Below, in pieces: positions 17,785-27,298 of a DNA stretch of 64,000 nucleotides. The stretch is from Bradyrhizobium lupini (GTDB lineage: Bacteria > Pseudomonadota > Alphaproteobacteria > Rhizobiales > Xanthobacteraceae), in NCBI RefSeq assembly GCF_040939785.1, contig NZ_CP162553.1:5661001-5725000 (forward strand), written 5' to 3'. Positions within the stretch are counted from its first letter, which is position 1. Each line of letters opens with the position of its first letter. The notes beneath the pieces are model-generated. The model was not told where the DNA came from and searched no databases. It saw only the letters and a list, made by a program, of their open reading frames with translations. The position numbers and the translations under genes are program-made.

Positions 17785-19236
17785 ATGACCAATTCCGCAA
17801 AGGCCGAAGCTGTGCTGGCGCTTCATCGCTTCGGGATGGGGCCGCGACCGGGATCGATCGCCGCCGTCGGCACCGACCCGCGCGGCGCACTGATCGCCGA
17901 TCTCGACCGGCCGCTCACGCTGACCGCCGCCGCCGTCCTTCCCACCAGCGCAAAGGCCTATCGCACCGTTGCCGACGCCAATGCGCGGCGCGCGGCTAGG
18001 GCCAAGCAGGCGCAGCAGCAGGCCAAGAGGCAGCAGACGGCGTCCGCGCCGACAATGTCGGAAGACCAGACGCAAGGGCAGGGTGCGGACAAGGACGCCG
18101 CCGAGATGGCGGCCAAGCAGGCGGCCGAGGCCGTGCCCGATCCCGGGCGTCCGATCTATTTGCAGGAAGCCAAGCTGCGCACGGAAGCCGCGCTTGCCGC
18201 CGAGATCGGCTTCGCCGAGCGGCTGGTGTGGTTCTGGTCCAACCATTTCTGCATCTCGGCCAACAAGATCCAGAGCATGTCCGGCGCCTATGAGCGCGAA
18301 GCCGTTCGCGCCAATATGCTCGGCCGCTTCGTCGATCTCCTGTTGGCCGTCGAGGGCCATCCGGCGATGCTGTTCTATCTCGACAACCTCGGCTCGATGG
18401 GTGCGAACTCGATCGCCGGCATCAACCGCAGCCGCGGCCTCAACGAGAACATCGCGCGCGAGATCATGGAGCTGCATACGCTCGGCGTGCGCGCCGGCTA
18501 CACCCAGGACGACGTCATCAGCTTCGCCAATGTGTTGACGGGATGGACGCTGGTGCCGCCCGGCGACAATCCCGAGCACGGTGGCGAGTTCACCTTCAAT
18601 CCGCGGCTGCACGAGCCCGGCGGGCAAACCGTGCTCGGCAAGCGCTACGAGCAGGAGGATGCCGAGCAGGGCCGCGCGGTGCTGCGCGATCTCGCCGCGC
18701 ATCCGGCGACCGCAACCCATATCGCGACCAAGCTCGCGCGCCATTTCGTCGCCGACGAGCCGCCGCCTGTGCTGATCGAGCAGATGGCGAAGACTTTTCG
18801 CGACACCGAGGGCGATCTTAAGCAGGTCGCGATCGCGATGGTGTCCTCGGACGAGGCCTGGCGCCGGCCGCCGTCGAAGCTCAAGCGCCCCAGCGAGTGG
18901 GGCGTTGGCATGGTGCGCGCGACCGGCGCCACGACGGTCGATCCAGTCCGCTTCACCGGCGGGTTGGAGCTGCTCGGCGAGGCGCTGTGGCGTCCATCCG
19001 CGCCCAAGGGCTATCCGGACGACGAGGCGAGCTGGATCGACGGCGTCGGCCGGCGGCTCGACATCGCCAACAATTTTGCCGAGCGCCTCGCCGGTACGGC
19101 TGATCCGCAGGCGATCATCGAGGACGTCTTCGCATCGGAGATATCACCCGAGGTGAAGCAGGCCGTCGGCCGCGCCGAGAGCCGGCAGCAGGCGCTCGCG
19201 CTGTTGTTCATGTCGGCGGATTTCCAGAGGAGGTGA
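17785..19236 (+). CDS. DUF1800 family protein
   Basis: This 483-residue protein begins ALHRFGMGPRPGSIA, the start typical of DUF1800. It has a low-complexity Ala/Gln-rich linker at about 68-110 and the conserved core ERLVWFWSNHFCIS (about 145-160), followed by NENIAREIMELHTLGV, TQDDVISFANVLTGWT and IATKLARHFVADEPP. DUF1800 genes nearly always precede a DUF1501 gene, as here. The biochemical role is unproven; suggested links are to secreted or envelope-bound complexes. It lies behind a candidate BlaI operator. The stop TGA is within the ribosome site of the next gene, so the two are translationally coupled. Confidence 0.9.
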   Translation: MTNSAKAEAVLALHRFGMGPRPGSIAAVGTDPRGALIADLDRPLTLTAAAVLPTSAKAYRTVADANARRAARAKQAQQQAKRQQTASAPTMSEDQTQGQGADKDAAEMAAKQAAEAVPDPGRPIYLQEAKLRTEAALAAEIGFAERLVWFWSNHFCISANKIQSMSGAYEREAVRANMLGRFVDLLLAVEGHPAMLFYLDNLGSMGANSIAGINRSRGLNENIAREIMELHTLGVRAGYTQDDVISFANVLTGWTLVPPGDNPEHGGEFTFNPRLHEPGGQTVLGKRYEQEDAEQGRAVLRDLAAHPATATHIATKLARHFVADEPPPVLIEQMAKTFRDTEGDLKQVAIAMVSSDEAWRRPPSKLKRPSEWGVGMVRATGATTVDPVRFTGGLELLGEALWRPSAPKGYPDDEASWIDGVGRRLDIANNFAERLAGTADPQAIIEDVFASEISPEVKQAVGRAESRQQALALLFMSADFQRR

Positions 19237-19238
19237 CC

Positions 19239-20489
19239 ATGGGCTTTGACCATCATCTGCCCACGCGGCGCGAGCTTCTGGTCGGCTCCGGCGCGCTGTT
19301 CGCGTGGAGCCAGATGCCGCGGATCGCGCGTGCCGAAGGGCGCGATCCGCGCCTGCTGGTCATTGTGCTGCGCGGCGCGCTCGACGGCCTTGGCGCGGTT
19401 GCGCCGGTCGGCGATCCCGACTGGATCTCCTTGCGCGGCGATCGTGCGCTGGTGCTGGACGGCAAGCCGCCCGCGCTGCCGCTCGATGCCTTCTTCGCGC
19501 TCAATCCGGCGATGCCGAATCTGCATCGGCTCTACAAGAGCGGCAAGGCTGCGATCGTCCATGCCGCCGCGACGCCCTATCGCGAGCGTTCGCATTTCGA
19601 CGGCCAGGACGTGCTGGAAAGCGGGCTCGTCAAGCCGGGCATGACCAGCTCGGGATGGCTCAACCGCGCGCTGCTCGCGCTGGAATCCAGCGGGCGTGTC
19701 GACCCGCGCGGCAGCCGCGCGCTCGGCATCGGCTCCGTGACGCCGCTGGTGGTGCGCGGTTCGGCGCCCGTCATGACATGGGTGCCGCAGAGATTGTTGC
19801 CGGCGAGCGAGGACACGCAGAACCGCCTGCTCGATCTCTACCAGCACACCGATCCGAAGCTTGCGACCGTGCTCCAGGCCCGCATGAGGCTCGCTTCGCT
19901 CGGCGGCGCACCAGGCGCGGGCGATCCGATGTCCGACGATCCGACCTTGCCGCCGCCCGGCATCGCGCGCGTGCGCGCCTATTTCGCCGAAGCCGCCGGC
20001 ACGGCCGCGCGCTATCTCGCCAAGCCCGACGGTCCGCGTGTCGGCGCCATGGGCTTCGTCGGCTGGGATACGCACATCGCCGAGGGCGCGGCCTCGGGCC
20101 AGCTCTACAATCTGCTCGGTGCGCTCGACGGCGCCTTTGCCGCGATCGAGAGCAATATGGGCGAAGCGTGGCGCGAAACAGCCGTGGCCGTTGTCACCGA
20201 GTTCGGGCGAACCGCGCGCATCAACGGTACGCAGGGTACCGACCACGGCACGGGCACGGTCGCTTTCCTGATCGGCGGCGGGCTCAACGGTGGTCGCGTG
20301 ATCGCGGACTGGCCCGGTCTGAAGCCGGCGCAACTCTTCGAGGATCGCGATCTCAAGCCGACCACGGATTTGCGCGCGGTGCTGAAAGGCCTGTTGAGGG
20401 ATCATCTGCGCGTCGAGGAGAAGGTGCTCGCAGAAGCCGTCTTCCCGGGCAGCGCCGACGTCAAACCGATGGGAGGCCTCGTCGGCTGA
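19239..20489 (+). CDS. DUF1501 family protein with Tat-like signal
   Basis: This 416-residue protein begins with a twin-arginine-like signal (TRRELLVGSGALFAW), so it is probably exported folded to the periplasm. The core shows LLVIVLRGALDGLGAV, ERSHFDGQDVLESG, GFVGWDTHIAEGAASGQL, VTEFGRTARINGTQGTDHGTG and FLIGGGLNGGRV. These metal-site-like Asp/His residues recall the alkaline phosphatase/sulfatase superfamily to which DUF1501 belongs. The ATG at 19239 is chosen over GTG 19233 because AGGAGG lies six bases upstream of it. It is the partner of the DUF1800 protein, with which it is coupled. The substrate is unknown. Confidence 0.9.
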   Translation: MGFDHHLPTRRELLVGSGALFAWSQMPRIARAEGRDPRLLVIVLRGALDGLGAVAPVGDPDWISLRGDRALVLDGKPPALPLDAFFALNPAMPNLHRLYKSGKAAIVHAAATPYRERSHFDGQDVLESGLVKPGMTSSGWLNRALLALESSGRVDPRGSRALGIGSVTPLVVRGSAPVMTWVPQRLLPASEDTQNRLLDLYQHTDPKLATVLQARMRLASLGGAPGAGDPMSDDPTLPPPGIARVRAYFAEAAGTAARYLAKPDGPRVGAMGFVGWDTHIAEGAASGQLYNLLGALDGAFAAIESNMGEAWRETAVAVVTEFGRTARINGTQGTDHGTGTVAFLIGGGLNGGRVIADWPGLKPAQLFEDRDLKPTTDLRAVLKGLLRDHLRVEEKVLAEAVFPGSADVKPMGGLVG

Positions 20490-20519
20490 CGACGCGGCTC
20501 TCGCAACCGGATCGGGTTC

Positions 20520-20741
20520 ATGATGTGCACGCTGACACAACGGGAGCTCGACTTTCTCGCCAGCTTGAAGACCGGCTGGCAGCGGCTCTATCGGCGCGAG
20601 CTCGCGCGGCTCTCGAGGAGCGGCGCCGAACCTGACGAGGTTCCGCCGGAGACGCGCCCGATCTGGCGCGTCGTATCGGACTTATCCCACGAGCCTGTCT
20701 CGATTCAGGACAAGCCAGTGTGGTGGAATCGCCACAGCTAA
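20520..20741 (+). CDS. Small hypothetical protein (73 residues)
   Basis: The short frame starts ATGATG after a weak ribosome site. The product is soluble with an amphipathic helix (TQRELDFLASLKTGWQRLYR) and a polar C-terminus containing two Trp. No family is recognised. It lies 30 bases after the DUF1501 gene, so it may be the last gene of that operon. Support rests on the orderly codon usage and lack of a better frame. Confidence 0.5.
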   Translation: MMCTLTQRELDFLASLKTGWQRLYRRELARLSRSGAEPDEVPPETRPIWRVVSDLSHEPVSIQDKPVWWNRHS

Positions 20742-20834
20742 CCCGAAACGGCTGCGGCCTCAGGCGCGCTTTCGTTCCGACAAGGTTCTGCCCTCATTGC
20801 CCACCGAAACTCGGGGCCATTCGGAGGGCGCATC

Positions 20835-21350
20835 ATGTCTTGCTTTGCACGTGCCGAAAATGCCCGGATTTCGCCGGCAAGCCTGTGCCGGATCCTGCTC
20901 GCCACCATCGGCGCGGCGTCGCTTGCGGCGTGTGCGCAATCGCCGGTCGGCCGCCAGAAGGCCGATCTCGGCACCCACCGCCAGGCCGCTGTCGAACGAC
21001 CGCACAGGGTGGCGGCGCTGCATCCGCGTCCGATCAGCCGGGCGCGCATCCCCGACGGTGATGCAAAGCAGAGCGTCTCCCACGGCGTCGCCAGTTTCTA
21101 TTCGGACACGGAGACGGCGAGCGGCGAGAGGTTCGACAAGAACGAATTGACCGCGGCCCATCCCAGCCTGCCGTTCGGCACCAAGCTGCGCGTCACCGAT
21201 GTCTCATCCGGCCGCTTCGTCACCGTCAGGATCAACGATCGCGGGCCGTATGTTCGCGGACGCGTGGTCGACGTCTCTCCCTCCGCGGCGGAGGCGCTCG
21301 GCATGGTCGACAAGGGTGTCACCAATGTCCGGCTCGACGTGGTGCAATAA
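20835..21350 (+). CDS. rlpA: RlpA-family septal ring lytic transglycosylase-like lipoprotein
   Basis: This 171-residue protein has a lipoprotein signal ending in the lipobox LAAC (Cys33), so it is expected to be lipid-anchored. A double-psi beta-barrel RlpA domain follows at about 80-170 (GVASFYSDTETASGERFDKNELTAAHPSLPFG in parts, then VTVRINDRGPYVRGRVVDVSPSAAEALGM). RlpA proteins bind or cleave peptidoglycan lacking stem peptides at the septum. No SPOR domain is present, as is common in alphaproteobacterial short forms. A second, signal-peptide-only RlpA is at 45219-45530. Confidence 0.92.
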   Translation: MSCFARAENARISPASLCRILLATIGAASLAACAQSPVGRQKADLGTHRQAAVERPHRVAALHPRPISRARIPDGDAKQSVSHGVASFYSDTETASGERFDKNELTAAHPSLPFGTKLRVTDVSSGRFVTVRINDRGPYVRGRVVDVSPSAAEALGMVDKGVTNVRLDVVQ

Positions 21351-21461
21351 TTTGCGGCTGCATCGATCCGAAGCGCTGTGCTTAACCGGCTGTTAGCCGC
21401 CTCAAGCCACCATGGATACCCAATCATTCGGGACTAGATCTAAGCTCTTGGGAGGCGGCGT

Positions 21462-21617
21462 TTGACCACGATCCAGTATCTCGAAGATCAGGCCGCACGC
21501 GCCGAGCGGCTGGCCAAACGGATCACGGATACATTGACGATCGAAAAGCTCCTGACCTTCGCGCACGAACGCCGCCGCGAGATCGAGGTCATCGCCGGCA
21601 AGTACCGGCGCGCCTGA
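21462..21617 (+). CDS. Small helical protein (51 residues), TTG start
   Basis: A short frame with a GGGAGGCGG ribosome site and a TTG start encodes TTIQYLEDQAARAERLAKR onward, a strongly charged, Ala/Arg/Glu-rich, probably fully helical protein ending YRRA. No family name can be given. Coding pattern (third-position GC, amphipathic periodicity) and the ribosome site support it. It ends 20 bases before the stop of a convergent gene. Confidence 0.6.
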   Translation: MTTIQYLEDQAARAERLAKRITDTLTIEKLLTFAHERRREIEVIAGKYRRA

Positions 21618-21636
21618 TTCTCATCCCCATGCGCGC

Positions 21637-21951
21637 TCAGCTGTGGCTTTCGACGAAGTCGCTGAGATAGTCCGGCAGCGTCATGCCATCAATGTCACAG
21701 CGCGCCCGGATCTCGCCGGCGACATCGGTCGAGATGTCCTTCATCCAGTGCTCCAGCGTGTTGAACGAGATGACCTTGATGGGGTCGTTGAAGCAGCCAG
21801 CGACGAGCTCGCCGATCGTGGCGTCGAGATCGCTTCGCTCGACGCGAATTTCGGTCGCCTTGTCGAGGCGGTCGATCACCACGAACAGGGTCTGGTCTGC
21901 GCCATAGGGCACGACAGGGGCTGGCACGCCGGCTTCAAGCATGTGAGGCAC
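21637..21951 (-). CDS. Hypothetical protein (104 residues)
   Basis: This is a soluble, acidic small protein with no signal or membrane segment. Recognisable stretches are DQTLFVVIDRL, ISFNTLEHWMKDISTDVAGEIRARCDIDG and a C-terminal DYLSDFVESH. GTG 21951 has a nearby GAAGG; ATG 21942 is an alternative giving three fewer residues. The family is not recognised. Confidence 0.65.
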   Translation of the reverse strand: MPHMLEAGVPAPVVPYGADQTLFVVIDRLDKATEIRVERSDLDATIGELVAGCFNDPIKVISFNTLEHWMKDISTDVAGEIRARCDIDGMTLPDYLSDFVESHS

Positions 21952-22030
21952 TCACGCCTTCGCTTCCGATCACCATCAACGGGAAAAACCGGCAGAAGGT
22001 TCCCGCGCTCAGCCGGTGCTTCTGCGAGGA

Positions 22031-22303
22031 TCAGAGAAATTCGCGCAGCCGCGCCAGCTCCGTGATGTGCTCGGGCGAGAGAATGTCCGTGACCAGCGGC
22101 GGTTGCGCGATGGTGCGGATCTCATAGAGATGCCTGGTCGCCGCCGGCTTCGCCATGAACGCCGAGATGCATTCGTCGAGCGTACCCTCGATCACCTGGT
22201 AGGACGCTCGGTCCGACCGTCGCTGGTTCGCAAGCGACGGCCATTTATGCAGCACCGCAAGGACACCAAAGTCGACCTTTGAATCCCCGACCACGTCCCC
22301 CAT
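22031..22303 (-). CDS. Hypothetical protein (90 residues)
   Basis: This small soluble protein starts at ATG 22303 with a weak GGCGGGA site. It reads as a globular alpha/beta protein (VLAVLHKWPSLANQ, YQVIEGTLDECISAFM, LVTDILSPEHITELARL). Function is not recognised. It begins 16 bases after the terminator of the monooxygenase-hydrolase gene, so it has its own promoter or depends on readthrough. Confidence 0.65.
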   Translation of the reverse strand: MGDVVGDSKVDFGVLAVLHKWPSLANQRRSDRASYQVIEGTLDECISAFMAKPAATRHLYEIRTIAQPPLVTDILSPEHITELARLREFL

Positions 22304-22318
22304 CGTCCCGCCTCACGC

Positions 22319-22355
22319 AAAAAAGACCCCGGGCACACAAGCCTGCGTGCCGGGG
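22319..22355 (-). terminator. Rho-independent terminator of the monooxygenase-hydrolase gene
   Basis: On the minus strand a GC-rich stem (CCCCGGCAC with GTGCCCGGGG, one bulge) is followed by TCTTTTTT. It lies 79 bases after the stop of the gene at 22434-25124, in the right orientation. This is the clearest intrinsic terminator in the window. Confidence 0.8.
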
Positions 22356-22433
22356 CCTACACCCATTACTGCATCTCAGTGCCTCACGCCCCTTAACGCG
22401 GCGGCCGGGAAATGGTTCCGCCAATTTTCGCTG

Positions 22434-25124
22434 TCAGCTCGCGGCGGCCGCGATTCTGTGCTCCGTACCAGTGCGGCCGAGGCTGGTCTCATCGCCGCGG
22501 CTGACCTCCGGCGGCAACCCGGCAAAGCGCCGCAAGGCCTCGGCCATCTGCACCCGGCCCGGCGCGCCGGTGATGATCACGTCCACCATCGTGAAGGATG
22601 AATGGAAATGGCCGCGCGCCTTGAGTTGCTCGACCGGGACGCCGGCGGCTGCCATCGCCTCGGCATAGGCGATGCCTTCGTCGCGCAGGGGATCGAATTC
22701 GCAGGTGACGACGAAGGCCGGCGGTAGCCTTTCGACCTTGCCGCGGAGCGGCGAGGCGCGTGGATCGGTGCGGTCGGTCGGCGAGCAGTAGAGGTCCCAG
22801 AACCAGTACATCAGCGAGCGCGTCAGGAAATAGCCGGTCGCATTGTCGTTGTAGGAGGGGCGGTCGAAGGTGCAGTCGGTGACCGGGCAGATCAGGAGTT
22901 GGCCCGCGATCTCAGGGCCGCCGCGATCGCGCGCAAGCTGGCAGGTGACGGCGGCGATGTTGCCGCCGGCGCTCCAGCCCGCGACCAGCACCGGGCCCGG
23001 CCTGCCGCCGAGCTCGGCGGCGTGCTCGGCGATCCAGCGCGTCGCCGCATAGCCGTCTTCGGCCGCGGCCGGGAAACGATGCTCGGGCGCATGACGATAG
23101 CCGACGCTGACCAGCATCATGCCGGTCCGCCGCACCATGTCGCGGCAGAACGGCTCGTCCGACTGCTCGTCGCCGAGCACCCAGCCGCCGCCGTGGAAAT
23201 AGACCACCACCGGATGCGGCCCCGGCGTTGCCGGCCGGTATACCCGGTAAGGCAGCGGACCGTCGGCGCCTGTCAGGGTGCCGTCGACCATCTCGCCGAT
23301 CGGCCGTCCCGCCGGGCGGCCCTTGTTGAACTCGTCGACGAAGGCGCGGGCGCCGAGGGCGCCCATCGACTCGATCGGCGGCAGGTTGAGTGACGCCAGC
23401 AGGTTCAGCACCAGCCGCACGTCCGGCTGCAGCCGCACCACCTCGCCGTCATTGCATTGCGCGGCGACGTCGGGGCCGGTCAGCTTGAAGCCGAGCATGC
23501 CGCGGCTGACCACCTCGTCGCAGATGCTGCGATAGGGACCGACGCCGCCGGTATAGGGCATCAGGCCCTGCACCTTGCCGGGCACGTTGGCGCCCGTGTA
23601 CCAGGTGTTGGCGAGCCGGTGCAGCGTCACCATCGAGCAATCGGCCATGTGCCTGTTCCAGCCGGCCTGCGCCGTCTCGGTCGGCTCGATCGTGGTGAAG
23701 CCGCCGTCGCGCAATGCTTTGAGCCGGTCGACGACCCAGTCGACATGCTGCTCGATTGACACCGCCATGTTCGACAGCACCGACGGGCTGCCGGGACCGG
23801 TGATCATGAAGAAGTTCGGGAAGCCTGCGACAGTGAGGCCGAGATAGGTCTGCGGCCCCTGCGCCCAGACGTCGGTGAGCGACTTGCCGCCACGTCCGGT
23901 GATCGGATGCACGGCGCGGATCGCGCCGGTCATGGCGTCGAAGCCGGTCGCGAACACGATCACGTCCACGTCGACGCTGCGCTTGGCCGTCGTGATCCCA
24001 CTTGCGGTGATCGCCTTGATCGGCTCCTGACGCAGATTGACCAGCGTGACGTTCGGCCGGTTGTAGGTCGCGTAATAGTTGGTATCGAGGCAGGGGCGTT
24101 TGGCGCCGAACGGATGATCGTCCGGCATCAGCGCCGCGGCGGTCTCGGGGTCTTTGACGGCGGCGCGGATCTTCTCGCGGATCAGGTCCTGGACGATCTT
24201 GTTGCCGTCGATGTCGACCGCCTGGTCGGCCCAGAGCTGGGTCAGGATGTGGACGAGGTCGCCGGCCGCCCAAGCGCGTTCGAACCGCTCACGACGCTCG
24301 GCATCGCTTAATTGCCAGCTCACGACCGTCTGCTGCGGATAGGGCACGCCGGCCATCGACTGGCGCGCCTGCTCGCGATAGGCCGCGCGATCGCCTTGCA
24401 GCAGGCTCATGCGATCGGACGGCGCGGGACCGTTGTGCGCCGGAAGCGCGAAATTCGGCGTGCGCTGGAACACGGTCAGGTGCGCAGCCTGCTCGGCGAT
24501 CAGCGGGATCGACTGAATGGCCGACGATCCCGTGCCGATCACCGCGACGCGCTTGCCGGCGAGATTGACGCCGTCATGCGGCCAGCGCCCGGTGAAATAG
24601 ACCTCGCCCTTGAAGTCCTTCACGCCGTCGATCTCCGGCGGCTTCGGCGCCGAGAGGCAGCCGGTGGCCATGATGTAATGGCGGCAGGAGACCGCTGCGC
24701 CATTGTCGGTGGTGAGCTGCCAGCGCTCGATCGCCTCGTCCCATTTCGCTTCCGTGACCTTGGTCTTGAAGCGGATGTCACGCCTGAGATCGTAGCGGTC
24801 GGCGACGAAGCCGAGATAGCGCAGGATCTCGGGCTGGGTCGCGTATTTCTCCGACCAGGTCCAGGCGGTCTCGAGGTCGGGATCGAAGGTGTAGCTGTAA
24901 TCGATGGTCTGGATGTCGCAGCGCGCGCCGGGATATCGGTTCCAGTACCAGGTGCCGCCGACGTCGCCGGCTTCTTCGAGGCCGACCGCCGTCAGGCCGG
25001 CCTTGCGCAGCCGATGCAGAAGATAGAGGCCGGCAAATCCGGCACCGACCACGGCAACATCGACCTGCTGGCTGGTTCCGCGCCCCGTGTCCGAAGTACG
25101 TGCAGCAACCATTGCATCAGGCAT
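22434..25124 (-). CDS. Fused Baeyer-Villiger-type flavin monooxygenase / alpha-beta hydrolase
   Basis: This 896-residue protein has two enzymes in one chain. Residues ~20-550 form a class B flavoprotein monooxygenase with an FAD-binding [21 protein letters not shown], and an NADPH-binding GTGSSAIQ. The fingerprint region at 171-182 reads [12 protein letters not shown], so the usual His of FxGxxxHxxxWP is Phe177. Residues ~590-896 form an HSL-type hydrolase with oxyanion motif HGGGW, nucleophile GWSAG, Asp in CEFDPL and His in GHFHSS. Such a fusion could turn a ketone into an ester and cleave it at once. ATG 25124 follows GGGAGGAAA. No regulator is adjacent. Confidence 0.9.
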   Translation of the reverse strand: MPDAMVAARTSDTGRGTSQQVDVAVVGAGFAGLYLLHRLRKAGLTAVGLEEAGDVGGTWYWNRYPGARCDIQTIDYSYTFDPDLETAWTWSEKYATQPEILRYLGFVADRYDLRRDIRFKTKVTEAKWDEAIERWQLTTDNGAAVSCRHYIMATGCLSAPKPPEIDGVKDFKGEVYFTGRWPHDGVNLAGKRVAVIGTGSSAIQSIPLIAEQAAHLTVFQRTPNFALPAHNGPAPSDRMSLLQGDRAAYREQARQSMAGVPYPQQTVVSWQLSDAERRERFERAWAAGDLVHILTQLWADQAVDIDGNKIVQDLIREKIRAAVKDPETAAALMPDDHPFGAKRPCLDTNYYATYNRPNVTLVNLRQEPIKAITASGITTAKRSVDVDVIVFATGFDAMTGAIRAVHPITGRGGKSLTDVWAQGPQTYLGLTVAGFPNFFMITGPGSPSVLSNMAVSIEQHVDWVVDRLKALRDGGFTTIEPTETAQAGWNRHMADCSMVTLHRLANTWYTGANVPGKVQGLMPYTGGVGPYRSICDEVVSRGMLGFKLTGPDVAAQCNDGEVVRLQPDVRLVLNLLASLNLPPIESMGALGARAFVDEFNKGRPAGRPIGEMVDGTLTGADGPLPYRVYRPATPGPHPVVVYFHGGGWVLGDEQSDEPFCRDMVRRTGMMLVSVGYRHAPEHRFPAAAEDGYAATRWIAEHAAELGGRPGPVLVAGWSAGGNIAAVTCQLARDRGGPEIAGQLLICPVTDCTFDRPSYNDNATGYFLTRSLMYWFWDLYCSPTDRTDPRASPLRGKVERLPPAFVVTCEFDPLRDEGIAYAEAMAAAGVPVEQLKARGHFHSSFTMVDVIITGAPGRVQMAEALRRFAGLPPEVSRGDETSLGRTGTEHRIAAAAS

Positions 25125-25351
25125 GGCATTTCCTCCCGTGTGTTTTATTTTGCCCGCAGGCTATCGCTGCAGGTTCGGCTTGTCATCACGGCATGTGCAA
25201 TCTTCGGTAGCCATTTGCGGCTTCATCATGGCAGCGTGAATGTTGCGGCGGCACACGCATCGCGATGCACAAGGGCCGTGATTTCCCGGGCTAATCAGGG
25301 TCGATCCACCTGTGTATGCTCTTGTTTTTGCCACGCGTGCAAACGGGCGTC

Positions 25352-25561
25352 ATGACAGAGTTGAGTGAGCGGACCAAAGCGAACATGGACGTCGTCCTGG
25401 AGGAGACGTGCCGCCAACTGCCTCACGGCGGCGATCACGACAGCCGCAGGTTCATCGCCGAGCGGCTGATCGAGGCGGCGCGGTCCGGTCACTCCACGCT
25501 CGGCGAGCTCGGCATCATCGCACGGCACGCACTGGCGGAGCTTGCCGCCAAGCGGAGCTAG
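25352..25561 (+). CDS. Small hypothetical protein (69 residues)
   Basis: This acidic, helical, soluble protein begins MTELSERTKANMDVVLEE and contains HDSRRFIAERLIEAARSGH. The start at 25352 is chosen because the upstream extension from 25316 lacks coding character. It resembles small conserved rhizobial proteins of unknown role, but no family name can be given. It is followed by the carboxylesterase-fold gene on the same strand. Confidence 0.6.
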   Translation: MTELSERTKANMDVVLEETCRQLPHGGDHDSRRFIAERLIEAARSGHSTLGELGIIARHALAELAAKRS

Positions 25562-25642
25562 GCGCAGCCGCGGCGCTTGCTTCGCGGCGGGCCACGGACA
25601 TAACCTGCCCAAAATCCTTCCGCGCGTCGAGATGCTCCGAAG

Positions 25643-27103
25643 ATGCGGTCTGTGTTCGCGCTTTTTGCGACGTCTCTCGTCCTCTGTTGCGCCGGCTCGG
25701 TCGTGGCCCAGCCGGTCGGCCAGTTTCCATTTGCGCTGACGCGCGAAGGACAGATGCTTGGCGCCGTCGAAGGCGAGGTGGCCTCGTTCAAGGGGCTGGC
25801 CTATGCGGCCGCGCCGATCGGACCGCTGCGCTGGCGTCCGCCGCAGGCTGCACCCGAGAGCTCGGAGATGCGCACCGCCTATGCCTATGGCGCGCCGTGT
25901 CTTCAGCCCTCGCTGCCGGGATCGAGCGAGGATTGCCTCACGCTGAACGTGTTTCGTCCGTTCGGGGTCGACGGCCCGCTACCGGTGATGATGTTCATCC
26001 ACGACGGCGCTTTCGTCAGCGGCACCGCGAATGATCCGCTGTTCGACGGTGCCAGGCTCGCGCAAGCCGGCCTCATCGTGGTGACCGTGAATTTTCGCCT
26101 CGGCGCGTTCGGCTGGCTCAGCGATCCCGCGCTGTCGGAAGGCGGCTCCGGCAATTTCGGCCTGATGGACCAGATCGCGGCGCTGCATTGGGTGCACGAC
26201 AACATCGCGGCCTTCGGCGGTGATCCCACCAACGTCACCTTGTTCGGCAGTGGCGCAGGCGCAACGTCGATCGCGCTGCTGATGCTGTCGGAGCAATCGC
26301 GCGATCTCTTCCAGAAAGCCATTCTGCAATCGATCCCCGGCCGTGCGCGCCTGCGTTCGGCACAAGAGGCCGAAATTGTGGGGCGGCAATTCGTGGCGGT
26401 GCTGGGGCGACAGGCCGATTTACGTACAGCCGAACCGCAACGCCTGCTTGCCGTCGAAAAACATTTCCTGGAAAAATCGCCGCGCAGCTTCGCGCCGACG
26501 ATCGATGGGAGTCTGGTGAGCGAGGAGGTCGCCGCGGGCTTCGCAGCTGGACATGAGAGCCGCATCCCCTTGATCATCGGCTCGAACGACGACGAGACCG
26601 GTTTCGACGGCGAGCTGGATATCCGGGAAGAGCTGGCATCGTCAGGCACCACCAGCGATGAGCTGCGCAGGCTCTATCCCGATCTCGCCAGACCTTCGGA
26701 CCGCGCGGCAAGGTTCTACACCGACAGGGTCTTCTCCGAGCCAGTGAGACTGCTGGCGCGCCTGCATGCCGCCAGCGGTGCGCCGACCTTTCGCTATCGC
26801 TTCACCTATGTGCCGGAGGCACGGCGCGCAAACCCCGAGGGCGGTCACGGGCGGGAATTGCAGTTCATCTTCGGCGTCGAAGGCATGCCCGGTGCAGGCA
26901 TCTTGTCAGGAGCCGATCGCGAGGTCGCAAATCGCATGCGCGCCTACTGGATCAATTTCGCCAGGAGCGGCGATCCCAACGGTGCGGACCTGCCGCATTG
27001 GGATTCGGCCGCAGGCAGCGATCGCCTGCTGCTGATCGCGAACGATGGCATCGCGAGCGGAGACGACCCCTGGTCGGAGCGTCTGGACCGGTTCGCGCAT
27101 TAG
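25643..27103 (+). CDS. Type B carboxylesterase-fold protein lacking the catalytic serine
   Basis: This 486-residue protein has an N-terminal signal peptide (to about residue 22, VVAQPV). The carboxylesterase/lipase type B fold is clear from FKGLAYAAAPIGPLRW, SEDCLTLNVFRP, VTVNFRLGAFGW, GNFGLMDQIAALHWVHDNIAAFGGDP and a C-terminal FARSGDPNG. The nucleophile elbow, normally GESAG, reads G-S-G-A-G (residues 202-206), so position 204 is Gly. The oxyanion motif HGGGF reads HDGAF (120-124). The His-containing GGHGRELQF remains. It is therefore probably a secreted pseudoenzyme or has altered chemistry. The start at 25643 gives a proper signal sequence. Confidence 0.88.
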   Translation: MRSVFALFATSLVLCCAGSVVAQPVGQFPFALTREGQMLGAVEGEVASFKGLAYAAAPIGPLRWRPPQAAPESSEMRTAYAYGAPCLQPSLPGSSEDCLTLNVFRPFGVDGPLPVMMFIHDGAFVSGTANDPLFDGARLAQAGLIVVTVNFRLGAFGWLSDPALSEGGSGNFGLMDQIAALHWVHDNIAAFGGDPTNVTLFGSGAGATSIALLMLSEQSRDLFQKAILQSIPGRARLRSAQEAEIVGRQFVAVLGRQADLRTAEPQRLLAVEKHFLEKSPRSFAPTIDGSLVSEEVAAGFAAGHESRIPLIIGSNDDETGFDGELDIREELASSGTTSDELRRLYPDLARPSDRAARFYTDRVFSEPVRLLARLHAASGAPTFRYRFTYVPEARRANPEGGHGRELQFIFGVEGMPGAGILSGADREVANRMRAYWINFARSGDPNGADLPHWDSAAGSDRLLLIANDGIASGDDPWSERLDRFAH

Positions 27104-27118
27104 AGGGATGAGTTGGAC

Positions 27119-27298
27119 TTAAGCCGCGAGCTCGACGCGCGGCGCCGGGCTTAGCCGGTCTTCCTCCAGATAATCCATCGCGCCGTCTTTCTCGACGGCG
27201 TAGAACTGCTGGCCTTCCTTCGACTTGTAGGCGGCGCGAACGACGCCGCGGCGGCCCTTGTCACTGTTGACGACATCCCCCAACGCAAACTTCTTCAT
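27119..27298 (-). CDS. Small hypothetical protein (59 residues)
   Basis: The minus-strand frame starts at ATG 27298 and stops at TAA 27119. The product begins MKKFALGDVVNSDKGRRG and has a compact beta-rich pattern (VVRAAYKSKEGQQFYAVE, then DYLEEDRLSPAPR). It looks like a small SH3- or KOW-like barrel, by pattern only. It is convergent with the esterase-fold gene, leaving only 15 bases between stops. Confidence 0.65.
   Translation of the reverse strand: MKKFALGDVVNSDKGRRGVVRAAYKSKEGQQFYAVEKDGAMDYLEEDRLSPAPRVELAA

Noticed and set aside
19011..20540. A 509-codon minus-strand frame opposite the DUF1501 gene
   Set aside because: It is Arg/His/Ala-rich low-complexity sequence of the kind produced opposite GC-rich genes, whereas the plus strand encodes a recognised family with a ribosome site.
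22304..22433. tRNA or small RNA gene in the hairpin region
   Set aside because: The stem is followed by a T-run on the minus strand directly after a gene stop, which fits an intrinsic terminator; no cloverleaf can be drawn.
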